From Nitriliruptoraceae bacterium (GTDB lineage Bacteria > Actinomycetota > Nitriliruptoria > Nitriliruptorales > Nitriliruptoraceae), in the NCBI GenBank assembly GCA_007120485.1, contig SKNP01000153.1, positions 1-14,240 of the forward strand: a stretch of DNA of 14,240 nucleotides. Direction: 5' to 3'. The notes below the pieces were generated by a model. The model ran no database searches and had not been told where the DNA came from. It saw only the letters and a list, made by a program, of their open reading frames with translations. Made by a program: the position numbers and the translations under genes. How positions within the stretch are numbered: position 1 is the stretch's first letter; each line of letters opens with the position of its first letter. Positions 1-7,347 of this stretch are shown piece by piece.

Positions 1-2
1 CC

Positions 3-47
3 CCCGGACCTGATCCCCCTGAGCCGACCCCCGGAGCCGACCCGTGA
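3..47 (+). CDS. C-terminal tail of an upstream gene (partial, tentative)
   Basis: A frame open from the left edge encodes a short Pro/Asp-rich tail (PGPDPPEPTPGADP) and stops at TGA 45-47, overlapping the GTG start of the urate oxidase gene (GTGA, 44-47). The same kind of 4-base overlap is used at several other junctions in this window, which is the main reason to think the frame is real. Only 14 codons are visible, so the product cannot be named. If real, it puts urate oxidase in an operon with at least one gene to the left. Confidence 0.35.
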   Translation, partial: PGPDPPEPTPGADP

Positions 48-919
48 GCTACCCGATGGGCCCCAACCGCTACGGCAAGTCCGGTATCCGGCTGGCCACC
101 GTCGCCCGCGACGGCGACCGTCACACCTTCCGGGACCTCGACATCGAGGTCCGGCTCGAGGGCGCCTTCGAGGCCGCGCACGTCGACGGAGACAACGCAG
201 CCGTGCTGCCCACCGACACGATGCGTGGCACCTGCTTCGCCCTGGCCCGCGACGGCATCGATACCGTCGCCGGGTTCGCACGCCGGGTCGCTGACCGACT
301 GCTGGTCGCCTCCCCGGCCGTCGACCGGGTCAGCATCGAGGTGGTGGCGCACCCGTGGGAGCGCATCGAGGTGGACGGACGTGGCCACGACCACGCCTTC
401 CGGCCCGCGCCCGGCGGTGACCAGGTCACCGTACTGAGCCAAGCCCGCGACCAGCCGCCGGAGATCCAGGGCGGCGCCCGTGGCGTTCGCGTGCTCAAGA
501 CCACCGGTTCGGCGTTCTCCGACTACCTCGTGGACGAGTACACGACGCTGCCGCAGACCCGCGACCGGATCATGGCGACCACGGTCGAAGCGCGCTGGGG
601 GACCACCGGCCCGGACGTGGAGCACGAGCGTCTGGCCACGGCGGTGCCGGCGAGCTTCGCCGCGACCTTCGCGGAGCACGATGAGAGCGAGTCGGTGCAG
701 CACACGCTGCACGCGATGGGCAACGCGGTGTTGGACGCGCACGCGGAGCTGACCTGGATACGGTTCCGGATGCCCAACGAGCACCACAACCTCGTCGATC
801 TCTCCCCGTACGGGTTGGACAACCCCAACGAGGTGTTCGTCGTCGCCGACCGTCCCTTCGGGGTGATCGAAGGCGTCGTCGCCCGTGATGGTGTCCAGCC
901 ACCGGAGCTGTCCGGCTGA
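44..919 (+). CDS. Urate oxidase (uricase)
   Basis: Cofactor-free oxidase converting urate, O2 and water to 5-hydroxyisourate and H2O2, the first urate-opening step. The 291 residues match the usual length of about 290-300. Visible family features are YGKSGIR near the N terminus with the catalytic Lys12, PTDT with Thr57, AFSDY around Phe158, TRDRIMATTVEARW with Arg175, Gln219 in SVQHTLH, and PNEHHN with Asn245 and His247; these line up with the known Lys-Thr-His and urate-binding residues of the family. The GTG at 44 is preferred because GGAG lies at 33-36; the in-frame ATG at 56 has no ribosome-binding site. The product is the substrate of UraH, encoded on the same strand at 10226. It converges with malate synthase across a repeat-bearing interval. 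Confidence 0.96.
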   Translation: MSYPMGPNRYGKSGIRLATVARDGDRHTFRDLDIEVRLEGAFEAAHVDGDNAAVLPTDTMRGTCFALARDGIDTVAGFARRVADRLLVASPAVDRVSIEVVAHPWERIEVDGRGHDHAFRPAPGGDQVTVLSQARDQPPEIQGGARGVRVLKTTGSAFSDYLVDEYTTLPQTRDRIMATTVEARWGTTGPDVEHERLATAVPASFAATFAEHDESESVQHTLHAMGNAVLDAHAELTWIRFRMPNEHHNLVDLSPYGLDNPNEVFVVADRPFGVIEGVVARDGVQPPELSG

Positions 920-928
920 ACCCTCGAA

Positions 929-994
929 CCGGTCCGGCTGTGCTCGCGGGCCGGTCCGGCTGCGCTCGCGGGCCGGTCCGGCTGCGCTCGCGAC
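929..994. repeat. Three tandem 22-bp repeats between convergent genes
   Basis: Three head-to-tail units of 22 bp lie at 929-950, 951-972 and 973-994. The shared core is GGTCCGGCTGCGCTCGCG, with one T/C difference in unit 1 and a changed last pair in unit 3. Each unit carries the near-palindrome CCGGTCCGG. A partial copy, GTCCGGCTG at 910-918, overlaps the uricase stop codon. The array fills most of the 103-bp gap (920-1022) between the 3' ends of the urate oxidase and malate synthase genes. I see no T-tract, so a classical intrinsic terminator is not supported, though folded repeats could act as a bidirectional transcription block. Confidence 0.85.
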
Positions 995-1022
995 CGACCC
1001 GATCCGACGACCCACGGCCAGG

Positions 1023-2645
1023 TCAGCCCCCCGGGCGGTCGATCAGCTCGTACGCCGGCAAGGTGAGGAAGTCGACGAACGAGTCGTCGAGGGCGACGAC
1101 CTCGAAGAGTCGGGCGGCCTCCCGGACGCGGCCCGCGGTCGCCTCGTCGGGACTGAGGTCCACGAGCCGGGTGACCTCCTCCTCGAGCACGTTGCGGACC
1201 AGCGTCTGATCCACCCGGCTGCCGTCGTCGAGCTCGACATCGGCGTGGACCCACTGCCACAGCTGCGCGCGCGAGATCTCCGCGGTCGCCGCGTCCTCCA
1301 TGAGGTCGTTGATGGCCACGGCGCCGAGCCCACCGAGCCACGCCGCGAGGTACTCCACGCCGACCGCGACGTTCGTCCGTACCCCCTGGTGGGTGATCGC
1401 ACCGTCGACGCTGGCGATGTCGAGCAGGTCGTCCGCGTCCACCTCGACATCGTCGCGGGTGCGGTGGAGCTGGTCGATACGGCCGCCCTCGAACGCGTGC
1501 GAGAAGACCTCCGCGCAGAGCTCGACCAGGTCCGGGTGGGCCACCCAGGAACCGTCGAAGCCGTCGCCGGCCTCGCGTTCCTTGTCCGCACGGACCTTGT
1601 CCAGCGCCGTCGCGGTCACCTCGGGGTTCCGACGGTTGGGGATGAACGCCGACATGCCACCGATGGCGTGGGCGCCGCGCCGGTGGCAGGTCCGCACCAG
1701 CGCTTGCGCGTAGGCGCGCATGAACGGCACCGCCATGGTGACCTCCGCCCGGTCGGGCAGGATCATGGACGGGCCGGCCGAGCGGAACACCTTGATGAGG
1801 CTGAACAGGTAGTCCCAGCGGCCGGCGTTGAGCCCGGTGAGGTGCTCGCGCAGCTCGTAGATGATCTCGTCCATCTCGAACGCGGCCGGGATGGTCTCGA
1901 TCAGCACGGTGACGCGGACGGTGCCGACGGGGATGCCTGCGGCCTCCTCCATCGCGGTGATCGCCTCGTCCCACAGGCGTGCCTCGAGGTGGCTCTCGAG
2001 CTTCGCGAGGTAGAGGTACGGACCGGACCCGCGGTCCAGGAGCGCCTGGGTGTTGTGGAGGACGTACAGCGCCGCGTCGACCAGGCTGGCCGAGACCGGC
2101 TCGCCGTCGACGGTGACGTTGCGTTCGTCGAGGTGCCAGCCGCGGGGGCGGGTCACGATGACCGCCCAGTCGCCGTCCTCGCGCAGCCGGTAGGTGCGTC
2201 CATCGGCGGACGTGTGCTCCAGGGTGCCTCGGGCCGCGTCCTGCAGGACCACCTGGCCACCGACCACGTTGGACCAGTGGGGGGTGTTGGCGTCCTCGAG
2301 GTCCGCCAACCACACCTTCGCGCCCGAGTTGAGGGCGTTGACGGCCATCTTCGGCTCGGTCGGCCCGGTGATCTCCACCCGCCGGTCGGCCAGGTCGGCT
2401 GGTGCTGGCCGTACCTGCCACGAGTCATCCTCGCGGATCGCGCGGGTCTCCTCCAGGAAGTCGAGCCGGTCGCCTGCATCGATCCGCCGTTGCCGTTCGG
2501 TCCGAGCTGCCAGCAGCTCGCGTCGGCGCGGTTCGAACCGACGGTGGAGGTCGGCGAGCAGGGCCAGCGCCTCAGGGGTGAAGACGCGGTCGGTGCCGTC
2601 GACCTGCGGGCCGGCGACGATCGCGGGAGAGCTGGTGGCGGACAT
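1023..2645 (-). CDS. aceB: Malate synthase A
   Basis: Condenses glyoxylate with acetyl-CoA to give malate, carrying the two-carbon end product of allantoin breakdown into central metabolism. The 540 residues are normal for the A isoform. Recognisable segments are PRGWHLDE (Arg168), VLIETIPAAFEMDE (Glu250, Mg site), GLNAGRWDYLFS (271-282), DGAITHQGVRTNV (414-426) and LMEDAATAEISR with the likely catalytic base Asp451. The ATG at 2645 has GAGGAGC just upstream (2652-2658 on the minus strand). It is the last gene of the six-gene minus-strand operon, 15 nt after the regulator. No isocitrate lyase gene is present, which fits a purine-linked glyoxylate role rather than the glyoxylate shunt; that role is inferred from context. 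Confidence 0.96.
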   Translation of the reverse strand: MSATSSPAIVAGPQVDGTDRVFTPEALALLADLHRRFEPRRRELLAARTERQRRIDAGDRLDFLEETRAIREDDSWQVRPAPADLADRRVEITGPTEPKMAVNALNSGAKVWLADLEDANTPHWSNVVGGQVVLQDAARGTLEHTSADGRTYRLREDGDWAVIVTRPRGWHLDERNVTVDGEPVSASLVDAALYVLHNTQALLDRGSGPYLYLAKLESHLEARLWDEAITAMEEAAGIPVGTVRVTVLIETIPAAFEMDEIIYELREHLTGLNAGRWDYLFSLIKVFRSAGPSMILPDRAEVTMAVPFMRAYAQALVRTCHRRGAHAIGGMSAFIPNRRNPEVTATALDKVRADKEREAGDGFDGSWVAHPDLVELCAEVFSHAFEGGRIDQLHRTRDDVEVDADDLLDIASVDGAITHQGVRTNVAVGVEYLAAWLGGLGAVAINDLMEDAATAEISRAQLWQWVHADVELDDGSRVDQTLVRNVLEEEVTRLVDLSPDEATAGRVREAARLFEVVALDDSFVDFLTLPAYELIDRPGG

Positions 2646-2660
2646 GGAAAGCTCCTCGGC

Positions 2661-3167
2661 TCACGTGCCGGGCGGGGTGGGTTGGTCGGGGTCCGGGTCG
2701 TCCACGTCGCGCTCGCGGTTGAGGTAGTTGTAGACCGTGAAGCGGGAGACACCGAGCAGTTCGGCGACCTCGTCGACCGCCTTGCGCAGCACGAACGCGC
2801 CCCGGCGGTCGAGCAGCTGCACCGCACGCTGCTTGTCGCGCCGATCGAGCTGGTGCAAGGGTGCGCCGAGCTGCGACTCGACGTCGTCGACCAGCTGCCC
2901 CAGCGCGTCCTGCAGGCCGGGGAGCCGGACCAGCCCGACCAGCCGACCCTCCCACATCAACGGCACCTCGCGTTCGCTGGTCACCTCGGCGCGGCCGGCC
3001 AGGACCGCCCCATCCCGGTCGACCAGCGACGCGCCGATCGCGTCCAGTAACGGCCGGACACCGTCGACGAACCGCTGCGTCTCCGCGGTGAGCCCCGTCG
3101 AGGTGGTGGCAGCGGTCGGGCTACCGGCTGCGGTCGGGGTGGTGGTACCGCTCGGAAGCTGGTTCAT
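2661..3167 (-). CDS. Helix-turn-helix regulator, YheO/DauR-type C-terminal HTH
   Basis: A 168-residue protein whose C-terminal part (about 113-151) reads RAVQLLDRRGAFVLRKAVDEVAELLGVSRFTVYNYLNR with conserved spacing of the HTH_22 domain of YheO/DauR-type regulators; the recognition helix is around GVSRFTVYNYL. The first 30 residues are a low-complexity Thr/Ala/Pro tail, and residues 35-105 (including LVDRDGAVLAG and VPLMWEGRLVGLVRLP) may form a small sensor domain that I cannot assign; they are shorter than the PAS-like domain of YheO. It starts by ATGA overlap (3164-3167) with the preceding small gene, which implies translational coupling, and has no good ribosome-binding site of its own. 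It is the only evident transcription factor here, so it is the best candidate for binding the paired motifs at 7196-7211 and 7312-7327; that is inference. Confidence 0.8.
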   Translation of the reverse strand: MNQLPSGTTTPTAAGSPTAATTSTGLTAETQRFVDGVRPLLDAIGASLVDRDGAVLAGRAEVTSEREVPLMWEGRLVGLVRLPGLQDALGQLVDDVESQLGAPLHQLDRRDKQRAVQLLDRRGAFVLRKAVDEVAELLGVSRFTVYNYLNRERDVDDPDPDQPTPPGT

Positions 3168-3433
3168 GACGGGTGCCGGTTGATCTGGAGGGACACGCGG
3201 CTCGCGCCGGCACGGAACGCCGCCCGCGTCAACTCGCCGACGGCGGTCGCGACCTGCTCACCGCCGCCGTCGATGCGGGTGCCGAAGGGCTCCACCTCGA
3301 CGTCCAAGCCCGCCTGTACGCACGCGTCGATGGCCGCCTGCACGTGTGGGCCGGGCGCTCCGGGGACGAACGGTTCGATCGTGAACTCCGCAGCCACCGC
3401 CGGCAGACCCGCGGGGAGATCGGTGTCCGGCAC
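3164..3433 (-). CDS. Thiamine-binding / YkoF-like protein (MTH1187 family, formerly DUF77)
   Basis: About 89 residues with the MTH1187-type pattern: AEFTIEPF, then HVQAAIDACVQAGLDVEV, FGTRIDGGGEQV, and AAFRAGASRVSLQI at the C terminus. Members are small ferredoxin-like-fold proteins, some of which bind thiamine or related pyrimidines. The GTG at 3433 is chosen because GAGGAG sits six bases upstream; an ATG at 3451 with no visible ribosome-binding site would add six residues and overlap pucD by 8 nt. It lies between the molybdenum subunit of xanthine dehydrogenase and an HTH regulator, overlapping the latter by ATGA. No transport genes accompany it. A role in sensing or binding a purine-pathway ligand is possible but unproven. 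Confidence 0.8.
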   Translation of the reverse strand: MPDTDLPAGLPAVAAEFTIEPFVPGAPGPHVQAAIDACVQAGLDVEVEPFGTRIDGGGEQVATAVGELTRAAFRAGASRVSLQINRHPS

Positions 3434-3443
3434 GGTCGGCTCC

Positions 3444-5762
3444 TCACCCATCGCGGGCGGGTGTCAGCGCGATGTCCTCCGGATGGATCGGGACCCGCGG
3501 CAGCGCCAGGCCGGTGGCGGCGCGTACCGCCGCGGCGACCGCGGGCGTCGACGAGATCGTCGGAGGCTCGCCGACGCCCTTGGCGCCGAACGGGGCACCC
3601 GGCTCGGGCTGCTCGATCACCGTGGCGAGCACCTCCGGCATGTCGAGCGCGGTCGGGATGAGGTAGTCGGTGAACGACGGGTTGCGGACCTTGCCGTCCT
3701 CGATGACGATCTCCTCCATCACCGCCAGCCCGACCCCCTGGGCGATGCCACCTTCGATCTGGCCGACCACCGCGCGGGGGTTGAGCGCCCGCCCGACGTC
3801 CTGCCCGGTGGCGATCTGGACCACCCGGATCAGGCCGAGGTCCGGGTCGACGTCCACCACCGCCCGGTGAGCGGCGAACGCGAACGACACGTGGGCGTTG
3901 CCTTGCCCGTCCTCGTCCAGCGGGTCGGTCGGCGCGTGCCGGTGCACCTCGATGCGCTCGATCGGCCCCTCCGCGAGGAGGTCGACCAGTGGGATCGAGG
4001 CCGAGCCGCCGGCCTCCACCACGTGCCCGTCGCGCAGGTCGAACAGCGGGTGGTCGGCGTCGTCCAAGGCCAGGTCACGGCGCGCCACGGCGCGTTCGAA
4101 CAGCGCCTCCCGGACCGCGTCGCAGGCCAACTCGACCGCACCGCCGCTCATCCAGGTCTGACGTGACGCGCTGGAGGAGCCGGCGGAGCCGATGGCGGTG
4201 TCGGCCGGGCGCAGCATCACCTGGTCGACCCCGAGCCGCTCGCGGGTGATCTGCTGCGCGAGGGTGACGAACCCCTGGCCGACCTCCGCGCTCGCGCAGT
4301 GGACCGTCGCGATCGCCTGACCGTGGCCGTCCAGTTCCAGCAGCACGCCGGCGGTCGAGTAGTCGTCGAACCCCTCGGAGAACATCAGGTTCTTGATGCT
4401 CACCCCGAACCCGACGCCGCGACGGACGTCGCCGCGTTCGGCGGTGAGCCCGGCACCCCCGGGCAGCGCGAGCGCGGGATCGTCATCCGATGGTTCGGGT
4501 GGCAGGGGATGGGCCACCGCCGCTTCGATCACCTCACGTACGGGCGCGGTGCCGGTGATGACCTGCCCGGTGAGGAGCGTGTCGCCCGGCTTGAGCGCGT
4601 TCTTCAGGCGTAGCTCGACGGGGTCCATCCCGAGCGCGTCCGCCAGCTTGTCCATCTGTGACTCGTGGCCGTAACAGGCCTGGACCACCCCGAACCCGCG
4701 CATCGCGCCGCACGGCGGGTTGTTCGTCCGGACCGCGTAGCCGTGGATCTGGGCGTTGGGGACGCGGTACGGGCCGCCCGCGAAGCAGACCGCGTTGGCG
4801 ATGACCGCGCTGGACGTGGACGCGTACGCACCGCCGTCCAGGACGAGCCGGGCCTCGACCTTGACGAGCTGGCCGTCCCGGTCGGCGTGGTGGCGGAACC
4901 ACATCCGGGCGGGGTGACGGTGGACGTGGCCGAAGAAGCTCTCCTCGCGGGAGTACAGCATCTTGACGGGCCGACCGGTGCGTAGCGCCAGCAAGCAGAC
5001 GTGGACCTGGAGGCTGACGTCCTCGCGGGCACCGAACGCGCCGCCGACCCCGGCCAGGGTCATGCGCACCTGGTCCGGAGGTAGCGCGAGGCAGGCCGCG
5101 ACCTGATCGCGGTCCACGTGCAGCCACTGGGTGGACATGTACAGCTCGACCCCACCGTCGTCGGCGGGGATGGCCAGACCGGACTCCGGGCCCATGAACG
5201 CCTGGTCCTGCATGCCGACCTCGTAGGTGCCCTCGACGACGACCTCGCCGGTCGCCTCGACGTCACCGTGGCGCAGCGGCAGATGGCGGACGACGTTGCC
5301 GTCCGGGTGGATCGGAGCCGCGGCCGCCATGGCGTGCTCGGGGTCGGTGACCGGGTCGAGGACCTCGTACTCCACCTCGATCGCCTCGAGCGCCCGCACC
5401 GCCAGCTCGGGGTGCTCCGCAGCGACCGCGGCGATCGGCTCCCCCTGGTAGCGCACCACCTCGCTGGCGAACACCGGCTGGTCGGCGTGCTCCAGCCCGT
5501 AGGTCGCCTTGCCGGGCACGTCCGCCGCGGTGACGACGGTGGTGACCCCGGCCATGGCCTCCGCCGCGGAGGTGTCGATCGAGACGATGCGGGCGGACGG
5601 ATGCGGGCTGCGTAGCGTCCGGCCCCACAGCATCCCGCGGGCGTGCAGGTCGCTGGAGAACGCGAACCCGCCGGTGACCTTCGGCGTGCCGTCGGGACGG
5701 TCGGCGTCCTGGCCGAGGCCGTCGCGGACCCGGTCCCGGGTGGTCGTCGACGCGGAGCTCAT
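3444..5762 (-). CDS. pucD: Xanthine dehydrogenase, molybdenum-binding subunit
   Basis: Catalytic subunit that hydroxylates hypoxanthine and xanthine to urate at a molybdopterin centre, working with the FAD and 2Fe-2S subunits encoded just upstream. The 772 residues show GVGGAFGARED (238-247), TNNPPCGAMRGFG with the active-site Arg355, SAEVGQG (491-497) and GAKGVGEPP with the catalytic Glu732. By eye, the segment QAFMGPESG (187-195) replaces the HFYLE-type segment of classical xanthine dehydrogenases, so the substrate-facing Glu appears to be Gly191, as I expect for the PucD-like subfamily. The ATG at 5762 is chosen over an upstream in-frame start because it overlaps the pucE stop as ATGA (5759-5762) and has GGGAGG upstream. 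Confidence 0.93.
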   Translation of the reverse strand: MSSASTTTRDRVRDGLGQDADRPDGTPKVTGGFAFSSDLHARGMLWGRTLRSPHPSARIVSIDTSAAEAMAGVTTVVTAADVPGKATYGLEHADQPVFASEVVRYQGEPIAAVAAEHPELAVRALEAIEVEYEVLDPVTDPEHAMAAAAPIHPDGNVVRHLPLRHGDVEATGEVVVEGTYEVGMQDQAFMGPESGLAIPADDGGVELYMSTQWLHVDRDQVAACLALPPDQVRMTLAGVGGAFGAREDVSLQVHVCLLALRTGRPVKMLYSREESFFGHVHRHPARMWFRHHADRDGQLVKVEARLVLDGGAYASTSSAVIANAVCFAGGPYRVPNAQIHGYAVRTNNPPCGAMRGFGVVQACYGHESQMDKLADALGMDPVELRLKNALKPGDTLLTGQVITGTAPVREVIEAAVAHPLPPEPSDDDPALALPGGAGLTAERGDVRRGVGFGVSIKNLMFSEGFDDYSTAGVLLELDGHGQAIATVHCASAEVGQGFVTLAQQITRERLGVDQVMLRPADTAIGSAGSSSASRQTWMSGGAVELACDAVREALFERAVARRDLALDDADHPLFDLRDGHVVEAGGSASIPLVDLLAEGPIERIEVHRHAPTDPLDEDGQGNAHVSFAFAAHRAVVDVDPDLGLIRVVQIATGQDVGRALNPRAVVGQIEGGIAQGVGLAVMEEIVIEDGKVRNPSFTDYLIPTALDMPEVLATVIEQPEPGAPFGAKGVGEPPTISSTPAVAAAVRAATGLALPRVPIHPEDIALTPARDG

Positions 5763-6283
5763 CGAGCCGCCTCCCGTTGCGCGCGGACGTCCTCGACCGC
5801 TTGCAGGATGCGGCCGTACCCGGTGCAACGGCACAGGTTGCCGCTGATCGCCTCGCGGACCTCAAGCTGGCTGGGGGTCGGCGTCCGGTCGAGCAGGTCG
5901 TGCACGGTGGTGATCAACCCCGGGATGCAGAAGCCGCACTGCACGGCGCCGGCGTCGAGGAACGCCTGCTGCACGTCGGTGAGTTGGTCGCCGTCGGCGA
6001 GCCCCTCGACCGTGTCGATCCGCGCGTCGGTGGCGTCCGCGGCGAGCACACAGCAGGAGTTGACCAGGAGGCCGTCGAGGTAGAGCGAGCACGACCCGCA
6101 CTCGCCCTGCTCGCACGCGTTCTTCGCGCCGGGCAGGCCGAGGCGTTCGCGCAGGACGTACAGCAGGCTCTCGCCCAGCCACGCGGATGGGACGGCGCGG
6201 GTGCGTCCGTTGATCGTGAGCTCGTAGGCCTCCGGGTCGGGGGCCGGGGTCGGCTCCGTCGGGGTGGGATCGGGGTCGCTCAT
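5759..6283 (-). CDS. pucE: Xanthine dehydrogenase, 2Fe-2S subunit
   Basis: Electron-transfer subunit carrying two [2Fe-2S] clusters between the molybdenum and FAD centres. In 174 residues the plant-ferredoxin-type cluster is bound by CEQGECGSC (Cys57, Cys62, Cys65) plus Cys77. The second, helical-domain cluster is bound by QCGFC (Cys116, Cys119) and LCRCTGYG (Cys151, Cys153). All eight ligands are present. A Pro/Asp/Thr-rich N-terminal extension of about 18 residues precedes the fold. The ATG at 6283 overlaps the pucC stop (ATGA, 6280-6283) and is preceded by a near-perfect AGGAGGTG ribosome-binding site at 6293-6300, inside pucC. The strong site suggests independent initiation in addition to coupling. 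Confidence 0.95.
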   Translation of the reverse strand: MSDPDPTPTEPTPAPDPEAYELTINGRTRAVPSAWLGESLLYVLRERLGLPGAKNACEQGECGSCSLYLDGLLVNSCCVLAADATDARIDTVEGLADGDQLTDVQQAFLDAGAVQCGFCIPGLITTVHDLLDRTPTPSQLEVREAISGNLCRCTGYGRILQAVEDVRAQREAAR

Positions 6284-7119
6284 GCGGCCAAGCACCTCCT
6301 CAGCGATCGTGCGGCCAGGACCGCGACGGCGTGCCGCCGGTAGTCCGCGGTGCTTCGGTGGTCGGAGATCGGCTGGCTCGCCTCGGCGCAGGCGTCCGCG
6401 AAGTGCACGATCGCGTCGTCGGGGCAGGTCAGCGCGTCCCAGTCGATGGCGTCCGACACCTGCTGTTCGGCGTCGCTCGCCCGGATCGGTCGTGGACCGA
6501 CCGACCCGAACGCGGCACGGACCCGCCGGTTGGTGGTGTCGACGATGACCGCGGCCATCGCGACGGAGATGACCATCGCGTTGCGTGGTCCGAGCTTGGC
6601 GACGTGCTGCGGCCCTTCGACCCGGGGGACGCGCACCGCGGTGATCAACTCGTCGGGTTCGCGAGCGGTGCGTTTCGGCCCGGTGACGAAGTCCGCGAGG
6701 GACAGCTCCCGCGACCCGCGGACCGAGCGAAGCTCGACCCGCGCGTCCAACGCCAGCAGCCACGGCAGGGTGTCTCCGGCCGGGCTGGCCGTGCCGAGGT
6801 TGCCCCCGATCGTCCCGGTGTTGCGGATCTGGGGTGAGCCGACCGTGCGGGCCGCCATGGCCAACCCCGGTGCGGTCGACGCGAGCTCGCGCTCCACCTG
6901 GGTGTAGGTCAGCATGGCGCCGAAGGTGAGCTCGTCATCGTCGACGCGGTACCCACGCAGCTCGGGGATCCGACGCAACGCCACGATGTGTTCGGGCCGG
7001 CGTTGGTCGAAGGTGATCTCGACCATCGCGTCGGTGCCGCCGGCCAGCAGGTGCGCTGACGGCACGTCCGACAGGGACGCCAAGGCGGCATCGAGGTCGG
7101 TCGGTCGATCGATGGGCAC
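6280..7119 (-). CDS. pucC: Xanthine dehydrogenase, FAD-binding subunit
   Basis: FAD subunit of the purine hydroxylase, passing electrons from the iron-sulfur subunit to the final acceptor. The 279 residues show both flavin-binding signatures of the CO-dehydrogenase flavoprotein family: LLAGGTDAMVEI (24-35) and TIGGNLGTASPAGDTLP (103-119); the C-terminal part (about 175-279) corresponds to the family's C-terminal domain. The GTG start at 7119 has GGGAGGA at 7126-7132, six bases upstream. It is the first gene of the minus-strand operon, transcribed away from allantoinase across a 228-bp divergent region. I see no NAD-binding addition, so the electron acceptor is not determined by the sequence. 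Confidence 0.93.
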   Translation of the reverse strand: MPIDRPTDLDAALASLSDVPSAHLLAGGTDAMVEITFDQRRPEHIVALRRIPELRGYRVDDDELTFGAMLTYTQVERELASTAPGLAMAARTVGSPQIRNTGTIGGNLGTASPAGDTLPWLLALDARVELRSVRGSRELSLADFVTGPKRTAREPDELITAVRVPRVEGPQHVAKLGPRNAMVISVAMAAVIVDTTNRRVRAAFGSVGPRPIRASDAEQQVSDAIDWDALTCPDDAIVHFADACAEASQPISDHRSTADYRRHAVAVLAARSLRRCLAA

Positions 7120-7195
7120 GCGCTCTCCTCCCGTTCACGTCGAGCCTGTGCGGTGATCTCCCGAGCTACCGCGGAACGAGTAGCGACGGAAGCTA

Positions 7196-7211
7196 TCAAC
7201 AGAACGTCAAC
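7196..7211 (-). promoter_or_regulatory. Candidate operator, leftward copy of paired GTTGAY motif
   Basis: On the minus strand this reads GTTGACGTTCTGTTGA: two GTTGA half-sites whose starts are 11 bp apart, about one helical turn. It matches the motif at 7312-7327 at 13 of 16 positions and points the opposite way, toward pucC, whose start is 77 bp downstream. The arrangement suggests a direct-repeat binding site for one regulator controlling both operons. The regulator encoded at 2661-3167 is the obvious candidate. Confidence 0.5.
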
Positions 7212-7311
7212 GACGGAACGGGGGTGGCGGTCGCCGGACGTCGATCCGGTCGCGGCTGGCGGTCGTGACGGGGGACCTCGATGACCTGGTCGACCGAACG
7301 GACGCCGCGTG

Positions 7312-7327
7312 GTTGACAGGCTGTTGA
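7312..7327 (+). promoter_or_regulatory. Candidate operator, rightward copy of paired GTTGAY motif
   Basis: The plus strand reads GTTGACAGGCTGTTGA, continuing with CG so that GTTGAC occurs twice with an 11-bp period. It ends 21 bp before the allB ATG at 7348, close enough to overlap the transcription start or leader, which would suit repression. It contains a TTGACA hexamer, so confusion with a -35 box is possible. That explanation does not account for the doubled, phased half-sites or for the mirrored copy at 7196-7211. Confidence 0.5.
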
Positions 7328-7347
7328 CGCTGCACGAGGGTTCGCCG

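Larger units (their letters stand above)
7120..7347. promoter_or_regulatory. Divergent control region between pucC and allB
   Basis: These 228 bp hold no gene and must contain the promoters of both the xanthine dehydrogenase operon (leftward) and the allantoin operon (rightward). Visible elements are the ribosome-binding sites of both first genes, two oppositely oriented GTTGAC-type motifs (7196-7211 and 7312-7327), an inverted repeat CCGGA-N6-TCCGG in the middle, and two direct copies of TGGCGGTCG. TTGACA at 7313-7318 and TTGACG at 7324-7329 look like -35 boxes, but no convincing -10 follows at 16-18 bp, so I do not assign promoters. Confidence 0.7.

Noticed and set aside
523..2421. Long minus-strand open frame of 632 codons across uricase and malate synthase.
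   Set aside because: It is a shadow of the real genes: its product is an Arg/Gly/Pro-rich composition typical of wrong frames in GC-rich DNA, and it conflicts with two clearly recognised enzymes.
885..3050. Plus-strand open frame of 721 codons opposite malate synthase and the regulator.
   Set aside because: Antisense frame opposite well-conserved proteins, with no recognisable motif; long antisense frames are routine at this GC content.
7313..7341. sigma70-type promoter with TTGACA as -35 for allB.
   Set aside because: At 16-18 bp spacing the -10 region is GAGGGT/AGGGTT, unlike TANNNT, and it coincides with the ribosome-binding site. The hexamer is better explained as part of the doubled GTTGAC motif.
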